37,754 nucleotides of DNA from the NCBI GenBank assembly GCA_934454635.1, contig CAKSFR010000021.1:1-37754 (forward strand), in the 5' to 3' direction. The notes beneath the pieces were generated by a model, which saw only the letters and a program-made list of their open reading frames with translations, searched no databases and was not told the origin of the DNA. The stretch is from an uncultured Ruminiclostridium sp. Lineage in GTDB: Bacteria > Bacillota > Clostridia > Oscillospirales > Ruminococcaceae. How positions within the stretch are numbered: position 1 is the stretch's first letter; each line of letters starts with the position of its first letter. A program made the position numbers and the translations under genes. Positions 6,447 through 14,631 of this stretch are shown piece after piece.

Positions 6447-6962
6447 ATGGTTACAAAACTTGACAAAAAGGCAGAAAATGTAGTACAATTATTATTAGCG
6501 GGCAAATTTTCCGCAGCCACGGCGGAGAGCTGTACGGGCGGGCTTCTTTCGGGGAGCATAACCGCCGTTGCGGGTTCGTCGGAGGTTTTCGGCTTCGGCG
6601 TGTGCAGCTATGCGAACGAAGCGAAGGTGAAACTGCTCGGAGTAAAGGCGCAGACGCTCGGCGATTTCGGCGCGGTGAGCCGCCCGACCGCCGAAGAAAT
6701 GGCGGCGGGGATACGCCGTGTGAGCGGCGCGGATTTCGGCTTGTCTACTACGGGGATTGCCGGACCCGGCGGCGGGACGGAAAGCGATCCCGTCGGAACG
6801 GTTTGGATAGGCGTTTCGTCGGACGAAAAAACGTTTGCGCGCAGATTTGTCTTTTCGGGAGAAATGTTCCCGCAGGCAAAGGATAAAAGAGAGGCAATAC
6901 GCCTTGAGGCGGTATATACCGCGCTTACGCTTCTTGAAGAGGAGCTTTCGGCGCGAAAATAA
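6447..6962 (+). CDS. pncC: Nicotinamide-nucleotide amidase / CinA C-terminal domain protein
   Basis: 171 residues, a stand-alone CinA C-terminal (PncC) domain that deamidates NMN to nicotinate mononucleotide in pyridine nucleotide salvage. Motifs: [13 protein letters not shown] (catalytic Ser region), [52 protein letters not shown]. The N-terminal molybdopterin-like domain of full CinA is missing, as in many bacteria. The ribosome site (ATGAGGTAA) is rather far, about 13 bases from the ATG. The sortase gene starts 12 bases after its stop, suggesting co-transcription. Confidence 0.93.
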   Translation: MVTKLDKKAENVVQLLLAGKFSAATAESCTGGLLSGSITAVAGSSEVFGFGVCSYANEAKVKLLGVKAQTLGDFGAVSRPTAEEMAAGIRRVSGADFGLSTTGIAGPGGGTESDPVGTVWIGVSSDEKTFARRFVFSGEMFPQAKDKREAIRLEAVYTALTLLEEELSARK

Positions 6963-6974
6963 AGGAATGTGACT

Positions 6975-8138
6975 ATGGACTTTACAAAAAGACCGAGAAG
7001 CCGCAGGAGCGGCGATTATAAGCCTGCCGTGCAGGAAAAGCCGAAAAAGGCGGCAAAAACGGACGAGCTTGAGGACGACGATTTTTCGCCGCGCCCTAAA
7101 AAGCCGCCGTTTTTTACACGCGCTGTCCGCGCGATATTCCCGTGTAAGGGCGACGGAGCCGCCGAAGCCATACGCAAGGTGGTTTTCGACGTGGCGGTCG
7201 TCGCGCTGGTTATTACGGGCGGCTCGGTGCTGTACGACGTTATAACCCAGACGGTTCAGACGAATATAAGCGACAAGGTCATCGAAAATATCTACATCAG
7301 CGGTTCGGTTGACCTCGACGACGCGCAGAAGCAGGAAATTCTCAGGGAAAAGCCCCAGATAATGGAGCAGATGATGGGCGTATACGAGGCTAATAAGGAC
7401 ACCGTGGGCTGGATCCAGCTCGGCGGCGGTGAAAACGTTATCGTGAGCCTGCCCGTAATGCAGGCGGCGGACAACGATTATTACTTGACCCATAATTTTA
7501 ACCGCGAGGAAATAAAGAGCGGCGCGGTTTTCGCGGATTACAGAAACGTTTTTCAGCCGGGAAAGCTCTCGGGGAACACCATTCTCTACGGTCACAACGT
7601 ATGGGACGGCTCAATGTTTGCGAAGCTGACGAGATACTACGACGCGACTATCCACGGAGATTATTCCGACCGCCTCGGCTTCTATAAGGATCACCCGACG
7701 ATCACATTCAATACGCTGTACGAGGCTTCCGAATGGAAGGTGTTCGCGGCGGTGCTGTTCAACACACGCGAGGATCTCGGCGAGGTTTATCCCTATACTT
7801 CGGTTATGGAGTTCGGCGGAAAGGACGAGTTCAACAGCTTTATCCTTGATATTATGGACAGAAGCATTCTCTGGACGGACGTCGATCTTGAATACGGCGA
7901 CAGCATTTTAACGCTTTCGACCTGCTATATGTACGGAGTGTACAGCGAAAGCACGCAGACGCGCTGCGTTGTGTTCGCGAGAAAGGTTCGCCCCGGCGAA
8001 AGCGCGGAGGTCGACGTAAACAAGGCTCAGACCAACCCGACCCCGCTTAAATTCACATATCAGTATCAGCAGGAAGGCGGCGACCGCTGGGCGGGAAGAA
8101 TCTGGGATACGTCCAAGCTGTTAAGCTACAGCAGGTGA
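6975..8138 (+). CDS. Class B sortase, paralogue 1
   Basis: 387 residues. A basic cytoplasmic tail (1-55) is followed by FPCKGDGAAEAIRK just before one membrane segment (about 70-88), then a class B sortase domain (about 135-340). Catalytic residues are His207 (YGHN), Cys317 (TLSTC) and Arg330 (TRCVVFAR). Sortases cut a sorting signal on exported proteins and transfer them to peptidoglycan or build pili. After the domain comes a conserved tail, WAGRIWDTSK (about 372-381), present in all three paralogues here. ATG 6975 has AAAGGA 8 bases upstream; a GTG at 6969 is too close. The HAD gene follows after 4 bases. Confidence 0.93.
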   Translation: MDFTKRPRSRRSGDYKPAVQEKPKKAAKTDELEDDDFSPRPKKPPFFTRAVRAIFPCKGDGAAEAIRKVVFDVAVVALVITGGSVLYDVITQTVQTNISDKVIENIYISGSVDLDDAQKQEILREKPQIMEQMMGVYEANKDTVGWIQLGGGENVIVSLPVMQAADNDYYLTHNFNREEIKSGAVFADYRNVFQPGKLSGNTILYGHNVWDGSMFAKLTRYYDATIHGDYSDRLGFYKDHPTITFNTLYEASEWKVFAAVLFNTREDLGEVYPYTSVMEFGGKDEFNSFILDIMDRSILWTDVDLEYGDSILTLSTCYMYGVYSESTQTRCVVFARKVRPGESAEVDVNKAQTNPTPLKFTYQYQQEGGDRWAGRIWDTSKLLSYSR

Positions 8139-8142
8139 GCCG

Positions 8143-8781
8143 ATGAAATTTGACGCACTTATTTTTGACCTCGACGGAACGCTCTGGGACAGCACGGAAA
8201 CCGTGTGCGCTGTCTGGAACGGGGCTTTTTCCGATATGGGGCTTGATTTCAGGGTCACGGCGGAGGATATACGCCGCGAAATGGGCAAGCTGCTCAGCGT
8301 GATAATGGACGACCTTGCGCCGGGACTTTCTCCCGAAAAGCAGGACGAACTTTACCGCAGGGTATGCGAAGCGGAAAACCGCATTTTAAGCGAACGCGGC
8401 GGAAAGCTGTACCCGAACCTCGAGCGCACGCTCGAGCTGCTCGGAAAAAAATACCGCCTGTTTATCGTGAGCAACTGTCAGAAGGGATATATCGAGGCTT
8501 TTCTCGCGGCGCATAAGCTCGGACGGCTGTTCGAGGGTCATTTGTGCCACGGGGATACGAATTTACCCAAAAGCGGGACAAACCGACTGCTCGCCGAGCG
8601 TTTCGGGCTGAAAAATCCCGTTTACATAGGGGATACTCAGGGCGATTTCGACGCTGCCACCGAAGCGGGAATACCGTTTATTCATGCGGCTTACGGCTTC
8701 GGAAAGACGGACGGGGGCATAGGCTCGCTGAAAAATCCGTCGGAGCTGCCGCTTTTGCTGGCTTCAATAGAGGAAAACTGA
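8143..8781 (+). CDS. HAD-superfamily phosphatase (phosphoglycolate phosphatase-like)
   Basis: 212 residues. Motif I FDLDGTLWD (Asp9 nucleophile, Asp11), motif II IVSN, a Lys in LPKSGTN, and motif IV YIGDTQGDFDAATEAG are in order, with a helical cap at about 18-85. This is the subclass I layout of Gph/PGP-like phosphatases acting on small phosphometabolites. The substrate cannot be read from sequence. The gene begins 4 bases after the sortase stop and is embedded between sortase genes, probably as part of the same transcript; no functional link is evident. Confidence 0.88.
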   Translation: MKFDALIFDLDGTLWDSTETVCAVWNGAFSDMGLDFRVTAEDIRREMGKLLSVIMDDLAPGLSPEKQDELYRRVCEAENRILSERGGKLYPNLERTLELLGKKYRLFIVSNCQKGYIEAFLAAHKLGRLFEGHLCHGDTNLPKSGTNRLLAERFGLKNPVYIGDTQGDFDAATEAGIPFIHAAYGFGKTDGGIGSLKNPSELPLLLASIEEN

Positions 8782-8866
8782 ACATCTGCGCTTTACGGCG
8801 CTTCTTGTTAAAAAGGAAATAACGTTTTGCCGCACGATAAGCGGCAGAAAGGAAAGGACATTCATC

Positions 8867-9859
8867 ATGAAGAAATTTAAGCGTTTCGCCGCTCTCGCAG
8901 CGGCACTTGCAATCGCAGCAAGCGTGACCGCGTGCGGCGAACAGCCTACTCCCGAGGAAAGCGACGCCACAACCCCCGCTGCTTCGGCAGCCACCTCTGC
9001 ATCAACCACGACCACTCCGAAAATCACCACGACAACGACAACGACGCTTCCTCCTCTCCCCGTTATGTCGCAGTATGAGGAGAAGTACACGGAAAACGAG
9101 GATCTGCTCGGCTGGATAAAGGTTGACGGAACGCCTATCGACTATCCCGTTATGCAGGCGGAGGACAACGATTATTATCTTTATCGTGAATTTGACCTCA
9201 CCGAAACAAAGAAAGGCTCTATTTTTGCGGACAGCAAGTGCATATTCACCAGCCGCACGCGCCCCGCGAACACCATTCTCTACGGACACAACATCGCCGA
9301 CGGCTCAATGTTCGCAAAGCTTACCGAATATTATCCTTGGAAGCACGGCGCGGCAACTCTCAGCCAGTACACGAACTATCCGACGGTTCAGTTCGACACG
9401 ATCTGGGAAGAGGGTACATACAAGATCTTCGCGGCGATCTATGTAAACACAATGGAGGAGCACGGAGAAGTATTCAAGTATTATAAGCAGAGAACTATCA
9501 AGAACGAAGGTCAGTTCTACGAATATATCGCAAAGATCATGGACAGAAGCGTTTTCTATACCGACGTTGACCTTGAATACGGCGACGAGCTTCTTACCCT
9601 TTCGACCTGCTATTATCCGCTCGGAAAAGAGGTTGATTCGCGCTTTGTAGTATTTGCGCGCCGTCTCAGAGATGGCGAAAGCGCAGAGGTTGACACCTCT
9701 AAGGCGTATATCAACACAAGCCCGCTTTACTTCGACTATTATTACAAGGTAAACGGCGGTTCTTGGGCAGGCAGAAAGTGGGATACGTCCAAGGTCAAGG
9801 GCTTTGACGATTATCTTAAGGATTTCCCGAACAGCGGAGCGGCAGCACCCACGATGTGA
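8867..9859 (+). CDS. Class B sortase, paralogue 2, with lipoprotein signal
   Basis: 330 residues. Unlike the usual N-terminal membrane anchor, it starts with a lipoprotein signal peptide ending SVTAC (Cys23), followed by an Ala/Thr linker with long Thr runs (about 35-60). The class B domain (about 68-268) has His141 (YGHN), Cys248 (TLSTC) and Arg259 (SRFVVFAR), so it should be active on the outer membrane face. The tail WAGRKWDTSK (300-309) matches the neighbours. Ribosome site AGAAAGGAAAGGA lies directly upstream; the 85-bp gap before it holds a small TGCCGC/GCGGCA hairpin (8828-8846) and no clear promoter. Confidence 0.92.
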   Translation: MKKFKRFAALAAALAIAASVTACGEQPTPEESDATTPAASAATSASTTTTPKITTTTTTTLPPLPVMSQYEEKYTENEDLLGWIKVDGTPIDYPVMQAEDNDYYLYREFDLTETKKGSIFADSKCIFTSRTRPANTILYGHNIADGSMFAKLTEYYPWKHGAATLSQYTNYPTVQFDTIWEEGTYKIFAAIYVNTMEEHGEVFKYYKQRTIKNEGQFYEYIAKIMDRSVFYTDVDLEYGDELLTLSTCYYPLGKEVDSRFVVFARRLRDGESAEVDTSKAYINTSPLYFDYYYKVNGGSWAGRKWDTSKVKGFDDYLKDFPNSGAAAPTM

Positions 9860-9879
9860 GCTGAAAGGTCTTGATAGCA

Positions 9880-10977
9880 ATGTCCGAATTTGAAAAAAAA
9901 TCAAAGAAACCCGTCCGCCGCCGTCCTCAGCACAAAAAAATGAACGGCTTCGAGCGGGTAATGAGCGGAATTTTCCCGTGGAAAGGCGATTCTGCGGGAG
10001 AAATTGTCCGTAAAATTATCTTTCTTGTCGCGATAATCGCCCTCGTATATGCGGGCTTTGCCATGCTGGATTTCTACGTCTGGCGCGATAACCGCAACAA
10101 CGAGGACGCGCAGTACTGGGCTGAACAGAAAAGGCTGAACGCTTCCGACGACAGGATAACGATTCTTCTGAAGGACGACGACAATTCCTCCTCAGACAGC
10201 TCCGGCGAGGAGCAGGAGGTCGAGGTTCTCGCAGAATACGTTAAGTATTATGAGCAGAACAACGATTTCGTCGGCTGGATCTCAATGTATCCGTATATTC
10301 AGTACCCCGTGGTTCAGGCGGACGATAACGAATATTATCTGAAGCACTTGTTCGACGGCGGCGCAAACGCAAACGGCACGATCTTTGCCGATTATCAGGG
10401 CAAAATTTCAGCGACCGAAATGCCGAACAACCTGCTGCTTTACGGACACAACCTTATCACGAACAACTATTTCCAGCCGCTTTCGAATTTCAGAAAACAG
10501 GGGATAGACTTCCTCAAAAACAATTATATTATCGAGTTCGACACGCTCTATAAGCGCAATCAGTACAAAATCTTCTCGATTTTCCTCACCAACACGAAAG
10601 AGGAACACGGCGAGGTTTTTGATTACTGGAACAAGGTGTATTTCGATTCAAAGTCCGATTTTGACAATTATATTGCCGAATGCCTTGACAGAAGCTATTA
10701 TTACACCGGCGTCGATCTCGAATACGGCGATGAGATAATAACCCTCTCGACCTGCGACTTCTCTATGTTCACGGATATGCGTCTGGTCGTTATGGCGAGA
10801 AAGATTCGCGACAACGAAAGCCCCACGCTCGACCCTAACACGTTTATCGACAACAGCGGGTTTGATGAAAACGGCAACGTAAAGCGTAAAATGTTCGACG
10901 CATATTACAAGCTGTATAACTGCGAATGGGCAGGCAGACAGTGGGACGCCTCGTATATAAAGGATTTTCAGGGATAA
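9880..10977 (+). CDS. Class B sortase, paralogue 3
   Basis: 365 residues from ATG 9880 (GAAAGG about 11 bases upstream; an in-frame TTG at 9871 is too close). A basic tail and FPWKGDSAGEIVRK precede the membrane segment (about 46-65). An acidic Ser-rich stretch (about 98-115) and the class B domain follow, with His190 (YGHN), Cys292 (TLSTC) and Arg301 (MRLVVMAR). The C-terminal tail reads WAGRQWDASY. The sequence lacks the Thr runs of paralogue 2. It starts 20 bases after that gene, so the sortases probably share a transcript and could form a pilus-building or multi-substrate set. Confidence 0.92.
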   Translation: MSEFEKKSKKPVRRRPQHKKMNGFERVMSGIFPWKGDSAGEIVRKIIFLVAIIALVYAGFAMLDFYVWRDNRNNEDAQYWAEQKRLNASDDRITILLKDDDNSSSDSSGEEQEVEVLAEYVKYYEQNNDFVGWISMYPYIQYPVVQADDNEYYLKHLFDGGANANGTIFADYQGKISATEMPNNLLLYGHNLITNNYFQPLSNFRKQGIDFLKNNYIIEFDTLYKRNQYKIFSIFLTNTKEEHGEVFDYWNKVYFDSKSDFDNYIAECLDRSYYYTGVDLEYGDEIITLSTCDFSMFTDMRLVVMARKIRDNESPTLDPNTFIDNSGFDENGNVKRKMFDAYYKLYNCEWAGRQWDASYIKDFQG

Positions 10978-11023
10978 AAGAAACGGTAAAAGTGCAGAAC
11001 AAAGTTTCAGAAAGGGTGATTGA

Positions 11024-12508
11024 ATGGGAAAAGGTTCTCTGGCGAAAATATCCGTCGCACTGGCGATAATAAGCCTTTATGTGTACCTGTTCGGTATCAT
11101 GGGGACTGTCGAAAGCCTTGATGAAAGCATTCCCGAGGAACAGCGCAAGCCTGTCGAAACAATCTCGACGACCGCGCCCGTTTCCGAAACAACAACGGCG
11201 CCCGAGGAAGAAATGCTCACCGAAAGGGCGGTATATACTTACGCGACGCAGCTTAATGTCTTAAACGGAAAAAAGCCCGGGCTTAACGACTACACCGCGA
11301 CGGAGGCTATGCTTATCGTAACGGAGGAGCCTGCCGCGGCAGCTTCAAAAACCTCTAAAAGCACCAACGATTTTGAGATGGAAGCGGACGATTTTGACTA
11401 TACCACTCCTCTGCGCACTACCGAGATAACCACGACCACGACCCCGCCCGAAACGACTGCGCAGACGACGGCTGTTACGGCGGCGACCACAACCACGACC
11501 ACAACTCCCGCGCCGACGGCGGCTACGACGACGACCGCGGTCACCGTTCCGGAAACTACCACAACGACAACGACCTCCGAAACCACGACTCTTCCGCCCG
11601 AAACCACGACAACGACCGAAGCCTCGGAGGAAACGTCAACCCTCACCGAGCCGCCTTTGTGGGAAACGGAAGAAACATCCGCAGCGGTTCAGGAAACAGC
11701 TCCGAGCGACGTCGGAACGCTTTCGGTTTACGCCGGCGGTCAGGTCGTCAGCGGCGACGCGGTTTCCATTGTCGCAAGAGCGGTAATGGGTGAGATAAGC
11801 GACGTTTTCGACGAAGAAGCGATAAAGGCACAGGCTGTCGCGACCTATACCTACATAAAGTACTACAACGATAACGGCAGGAATGCCTATGCCGTTTTAA
11901 GCACGCCCACCGACAAGGTTACGAACTGCGTTGCGCAGGTTATCGGAAAGGCGCTGTATTATAACGGCACGATGATACAGGCGGTTTACTGCGCGTCCAC
12001 CGCGGGATATACTGCGTCGGCGATAAACGTCTGGGGCGTAAATTATCCGTACCTGATGAGTCAGCGCACGGATTTTGACGAGCTTTATGACATAAATTAC
12101 GGGCGAAAGGCGGTCTTTACTGCGGACGAAGTGCGTTCGTATGTGCTTCGCAACACGGGAATAGTGCTTAACGACGACCCGTCGAGCTGGTTCTCGATAA
12201 CCTCGCGCGTTGACGGAAATTATGTCGGAGGAATGACTATCGGCGGACTGAGCTATTACACTAAAGACGGAAAAACCGTCGAAATAACGGGTCGAATCAT
12301 GCGCGAAGTTATAATGGAATTTAATTTGCGCTCGGCAAGCTTCGACATTTCCTACGACCCCGCCTCCGCGACGTTCACGTTCACGACCTACGGTTACGGT
12401 CACGGCTGCGGAATGAGCCAGCACGGCGCAAATATACTGGCTAGCTATTACGGTTACACTTACGACCAAATTCTTGCGTTCTATTATCCCGGAACGACTG
12501 TTGCATAA
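11024..12508 (+). CDS. Membrane-anchored SpoIID/LytB-domain protein
   Basis: 494 residues. A membrane segment (about 7-28), a very Thr-rich linker (about 45-225, with uninterrupted Thr runs) and a C-terminal SpoIID domain (about 232-494). The domain shows ARAVMGEI (Glu257, matching the catalytic Glu of SpoIID lytic transglycosylases), IKAQAVATYTY, YCASTAGYTASA, VWGVNYPYL and GHGCGMSQHGAN. SpoIID cleaves denuded glycan strands during engulfment. The long linker and position next to sortase genes suggest that this paralogue remodels the vegetative wall rather than serving as the engulfment enzyme, but this is inference. Ribosome site AAAGGGTGA precedes the ATG. Confidence 0.9.
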   Translation: MGKGSLAKISVALAIISLYVYLFGIMGTVESLDESIPEEQRKPVETISTTAPVSETTTAPEEEMLTERAVYTYATQLNVLNGKKPGLNDYTATEAMLIVTEEPAAAASKTSKSTNDFEMEADDFDYTTPLRTTEITTTTTPPETTAQTTAVTAATTTTTTTPAPTAATTTTAVTVPETTTTTTTSETTTLPPETTTTTEASEETSTLTEPPLWETEETSAAVQETAPSDVGTLSVYAGGQVVSGDAVSIVARAVMGEISDVFDEEAIKAQAVATYTYIKYYNDNGRNAYAVLSTPTDKVTNCVAQVIGKALYYNGTMIQAVYCASTAGYTASAINVWGVNYPYLMSQRTDFDELYDINYGRKAVFTADEVRSYVLRNTGIVLNDDPSSWFSITSRVDGNYVGGMTIGGLSYYTKDGKTVEITGRIMREVIMEFNLRSASFDISYDPASATFTFTTYGYGHGCGMSQHGANILASYYGYTYDQILAFYYPGTTVA

Positions 12509-12535
12509 AAAAACGCCCCCGCTTCGGCGGGGGTT
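12507..12535 (-). terminator. Terminator between convergent genes
   Basis: CCCCCGC (12516-12522) pairs with GCGGGGG (12527-12533), with a TTCG loop. On the minus strand the stem is followed by a T-run (A7 at 12507-12513), so it mainly ends the minus-strand lipoprotein transcript. On the plus strand only TTATTT follows. Confidence 0.75.
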
Positions 12536-12569
12536 ATTTCGTGCATATCCCTTTATATAAAGCAGATAT

Positions 12570-13517
12570 TTAGAGCGCGTCCGCGATCTCTTTCGCTTGC
12601 TCGCTGTCTGCGGGATATACGCTGTAATTACACGAAGAAATCACGAAAAGGTACGAATCCTCGCCGCAGCGGTTCAGAAGCAGCAGATATTTTTCACCGA
12701 CCTCGGCGCAGTCCTTGGGAAGCACCGCCAGAAGCCATTTGTCCTTATCGTTGTTGGCTTTGAGGCGGTCGATAATATTGCATTTGTAGGTGGTGCGGTC
12801 GTCCGCAAAGTTATAATTTACCGAGTCGATCTCGACCTCGAGGATATATTCGGTCGCGCTTATTATTTCGGATAAATTCTCCGAGCGCGTGAAAGGCGTT
12901 CCAACCTCGTCTTCGGGCTGGGCGCAGGCAACAGCGCGGGTCTTAACGAAGCTGTCAAAATCGGTCAAGCTTTTCGCTTCGGTAAGCGCGCGCCCCTGAA
13001 TTTTGGGGTCGATAAAGCCGCCGTTTTCATCAAGCTCGGCGAAAATCTGCGCGGCGGGATAATACAGGTCATAATCATAGAAAACCGAGCTGTCTTTTTT
13101 GAGCGGCAGAAAATAGCTGCCGTTTGTTTTATATATCATGTCTGCGGAGGTGAAACGGCTGCCGTCGGTGCATTCAAAAGTGCCCTTCGGCATTGTAACG
13201 CGGAAAGCTTCGGGCATTTTTTCACCGCATATCACATTTTCAAGAGTAAATTCATATTCGCGCAGCTCCTCGCTGTCTGAAACAAGTCCGTCGCAGCGCG
13301 CGGAAACAACGGAGAAGCAGCCGCTTACCGCCTCGCTGAGATCCATATCCACAAGGTCATAGTATGCGAATGAATCCTCGTCGTAGGAATCGTCGGCGTA
13401 TTCGAGCGCAGGAGCGGTCGTTTCAACCGAAGTCTGCGCCGCTTCCCGCTTATTTGAACACGCGGTAAAGGAAGCCAGAACAGAAATTACAGCAATTATT
13501 CCAAGCGTTTTTTTCAT
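12570..13517 (-). CDS. Lipoprotein of unknown function with two similar halves
   Basis: 315 residues with a lipoprotein signal (lipobox FTAC, Cys20) and a short acidic linker. I do not recognise the family. Two halves look related: LSEAVSGCFSVVSA...YEFTLENVICG...FRVTMPKG (about 60-110) and LSEIISATEYILEV...YKCNIIDRLKAN...LLAVLPKD...YLLLLNR (about 215-285), suggesting a duplicated beta-rich domain that is exported and lipid-anchored. Its own promoter is TTGACA-17-TATTAT (13568-13540), and AAAGGAGG lies just before the ATG. It is divergent from the thiT unit; nothing links it to thiamine. Confidence 0.8.
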   Translation of the reverse strand: MKKTLGIIAVISVLASFTACSNKREAAQTSVETTAPALEYADDSYDEDSFAYYDLVDMDLSEAVSGCFSVVSARCDGLVSDSEELREYEFTLENVICGEKMPEAFRVTMPKGTFECTDGSRFTSADMIYKTNGSYFLPLKKDSSVFYDYDLYYPAAQIFAELDENGGFIDPKIQGRALTEAKSLTDFDSFVKTRAVACAQPEDEVGTPFTRSENLSEIISATEYILEVEIDSVNYNFADDRTTYKCNIIDRLKANNDKDKWLLAVLPKDCAEVGEKYLLLLNRCGEDSYLFVISSCNYSVYPADSEQAKEIADAL

Positions 13518-13539
13518 AGCGATTTCCTCCTTTAACTAT

Positions 13540-13568
13540 ATAATATCACAACAATTTCAGTTTGTCAA
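13540..13568 (-). promoter_or_regulatory. Promoter of the two-half lipoprotein gene
   Basis: Minus strand TTGACA (13568-13563), 17-bp spacer, TATTAT (13545-13540). A small palindrome ATAAGC-TGTCG-GCTTAT (13570-13586) sits between this and the divergent thiT promoter and could be an operator. Confidence 0.8.
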
Positions 13569-13597
13569 TATAAGCTGTCGGCTTATGAAAATAGCGC

Positions 13598-13626
13598 TTG
13601 ACAACTGCGCGCGAATGTGCTATACT
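13598..13626 (+). promoter_or_regulatory. thiT promoter
   Basis: TTGACA (13598-13603), 17-bp spacer, TATACT (13621-13626). The predicted start, about 13633, lies just before the TPP aptamer. Confidence 0.85.
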
Positions 13627-13640
13627 ACGAGTGAAAACTT

Positions 13641-13730
13641 AACAGGGGAGCTTTGAAGAGGCTGAGAGGGAACAACTTTATGTTCCGACCCATAACCTGA
13701 TTCGGATAATGCCGACGTAGGGAAACACGA
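13641..13730 (+). promoter_or_regulatory. TPP riboswitch (THI element)
   Basis: Conserved THI-box elements are in order: GGGGAGC, GGCTGAGAGGG, CGACCC, AACCTGATTCGGATAATGCC and CGTAGGGAAA. It binds thiamine pyrophosphate and controls the downstream thiamine transporter gene, here most likely by termination at the hairpin at 13752. Confidence 0.95.
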
Positions 13731-13751
13731 CCTTTTTATTAAAGGGATTTC

Positions 13752-13788
13752 AGCGTCATCGGCTCTGCCGGCGGCGCTTTTGTTTTTT
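13752..13788 (+). terminator. Riboswitch expression-platform terminator
   Basis: An 11-of-12-bp stem including two G:U pairs (13752-13763 with 13767-13778, loop TCT) is followed by TTTGTTTTTT, 46 bases before the thiT ATG. This suits transcription termination when TPP is bound. Confidence 0.85.
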
Positions 13789-13833
13789 CCTTGTTAAGTT
13801 TGGGCGAAACTGCCCGAGGAAAGGAGAAAAATC

Positions 13834-14427
13834 ATGAAAAACAGCAAACTCAAAACACTCGCGGAAGCGGCAATAATGGTCGCTCTCGCAACCGTACTCA
13901 GCTATGTGCGGATAATGAAATTCCCGTGGGGCGGCTCGATAACGCTTTTGTCCATGCTCCCTATCGTAATTTTCAGCATCAGACACGGCGTTGTGAAAGG
14001 GCTTGAAACGGCGTTCGTTTTTGCGCTTATCCAGTTCGGACAGGGCGTTCTCGATGGGCTTTTCGGCTGGGGACTTACTCCCGTAGCGCTCGTTGCCTGC
14101 ATTTTCCTCGATTACATTGCTGCTTTTACCGTGTTGGGACTGGCGGGAATGTTCAGAAAAAAGGGGATTCCCGGCTGGATCGGCGGAAGCGTTATCGCGG
14201 TAGTTCTTCGCTTCGTGTGCCATTATCTAAGCGGCGTACTTATCTGGGGCTCTTACGGCGAGCTTTGGAACGGACTTGTTATAAACGACCCGTATTTGTA
14301 CAGCCTGCTCTATAACGGCGCTTATATGCTCCCCGAGCTTATATTCACCACGATAGGCGCGGTGGCTCTGCTTTCCGTTCCCGCGCTCCGCAAAATAATT
14401 TCCGAGGACATCACAAAGTCCGATTAA
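13834..14427 (+). CDS. thiT: Thiamine ECF transporter S component ThiT
   Basis: 197 residues with six hydrophobic segments and ThiT signatures: AEAAIMVALATVLSYV, the KFPWGGSITLLSMLPI motif in the substrate-binding region, FSIRHGVVKG, FQFGQG-like LIQFGQGVLDG, and C-terminal YNGAYMLPELIFTT. It is the membrane protein that captures thiamine and docks on the shared EcfAA'T energising module encoded elsewhere. Regulation by the upstream TPP riboswitch supports the assignment. Ribosome site GGAAAGGAG precedes the ATG. Confidence 0.96.
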   Translation: MKNSKLKTLAEAAIMVALATVLSYVRIMKFPWGGSITLLSMLPIVIFSIRHGVVKGLETAFVFALIQFGQGVLDGLFGWGLTPVALVACIFLDYIAAFTVLGLAGMFRKKGIPGWIGGSVIAVVLRFVCHYLSGVLIWGSYGELWNGLVINDPYLYSLLYNGAYMLPELIFTTIGAVALLSVPALRKIISEDITKSD

Positions 14428-14450
14428 TAGGCTGAAACTGAATAATTTTA

Positions 14451-14492
14451 CCCCGTTATACCCAAAATCAGGTATAGCGGGGAGTTTTTTTT
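14451..14492 (+). terminator. thiT terminator
   Basis: CCCCGTTATACC (14451-14462) pairs with GGTATAGCGGGG (14471-14482), with one G:U, followed by an eight-T run. The T-run touches the first repeat of the Pho box. Confidence 0.92.
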
Positions 14493-14544
14493 ACACGGAT
14501 TTTACACGCCGGAACTTTCCGAATTTACACCCGCGAAATACAAT
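14490..14544 (+). promoter_or_regulatory. Pho box and promoter of the pst operon
   Basis: TTTACAC occurs at 14490-14496, 14501-14507 (exactly 11 bp apart: TTTACA-N5-TTTACA) and 14524-14530. This matches the direct-repeat PhoP box of Bacillus, TT(A/C/T)ACA spaced by about 5. A -10 TACAAT lies at 14539-14544 without a good -35, as expected for an activated promoter. The operon encodes its own PhoB/PhoR-type regulators, which suggests autoregulation under phosphate limitation. Confidence 0.75.
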
Positions 14545-14631
14545 ATAGACATGGCGAAAGAAGAAACGCCGAAATAAATCGGACTTATGCAAAAAAATGC
14601 GCGAAGGCGCTGAACAAAAAGGAGAAAAATC

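Noticed and set aside
6460..6489. TTGACA-18-TACAAT promoter-like sequence inside pncC
   Set aside because: It overlaps codons 5-14 of a well-aligned pncC start, and the spacer is 18; kept only as a weak possibility for an internal promoter of the sortase unit.
6495..7595. 366-residue open frame on the minus strand
   Set aside because: It is a shadow across pncC and the first sortase gene, basic and low in complexity, with no ribosome site; both plus-strand genes have clear family motifs.
14551..14577. Eight-codon open frame MAKEETPK before pstS
   Set aside because: No ribosome site; it starts a few bases after the -10 box, so it would sit at the very 5' end of the transcript, most likely by chance.
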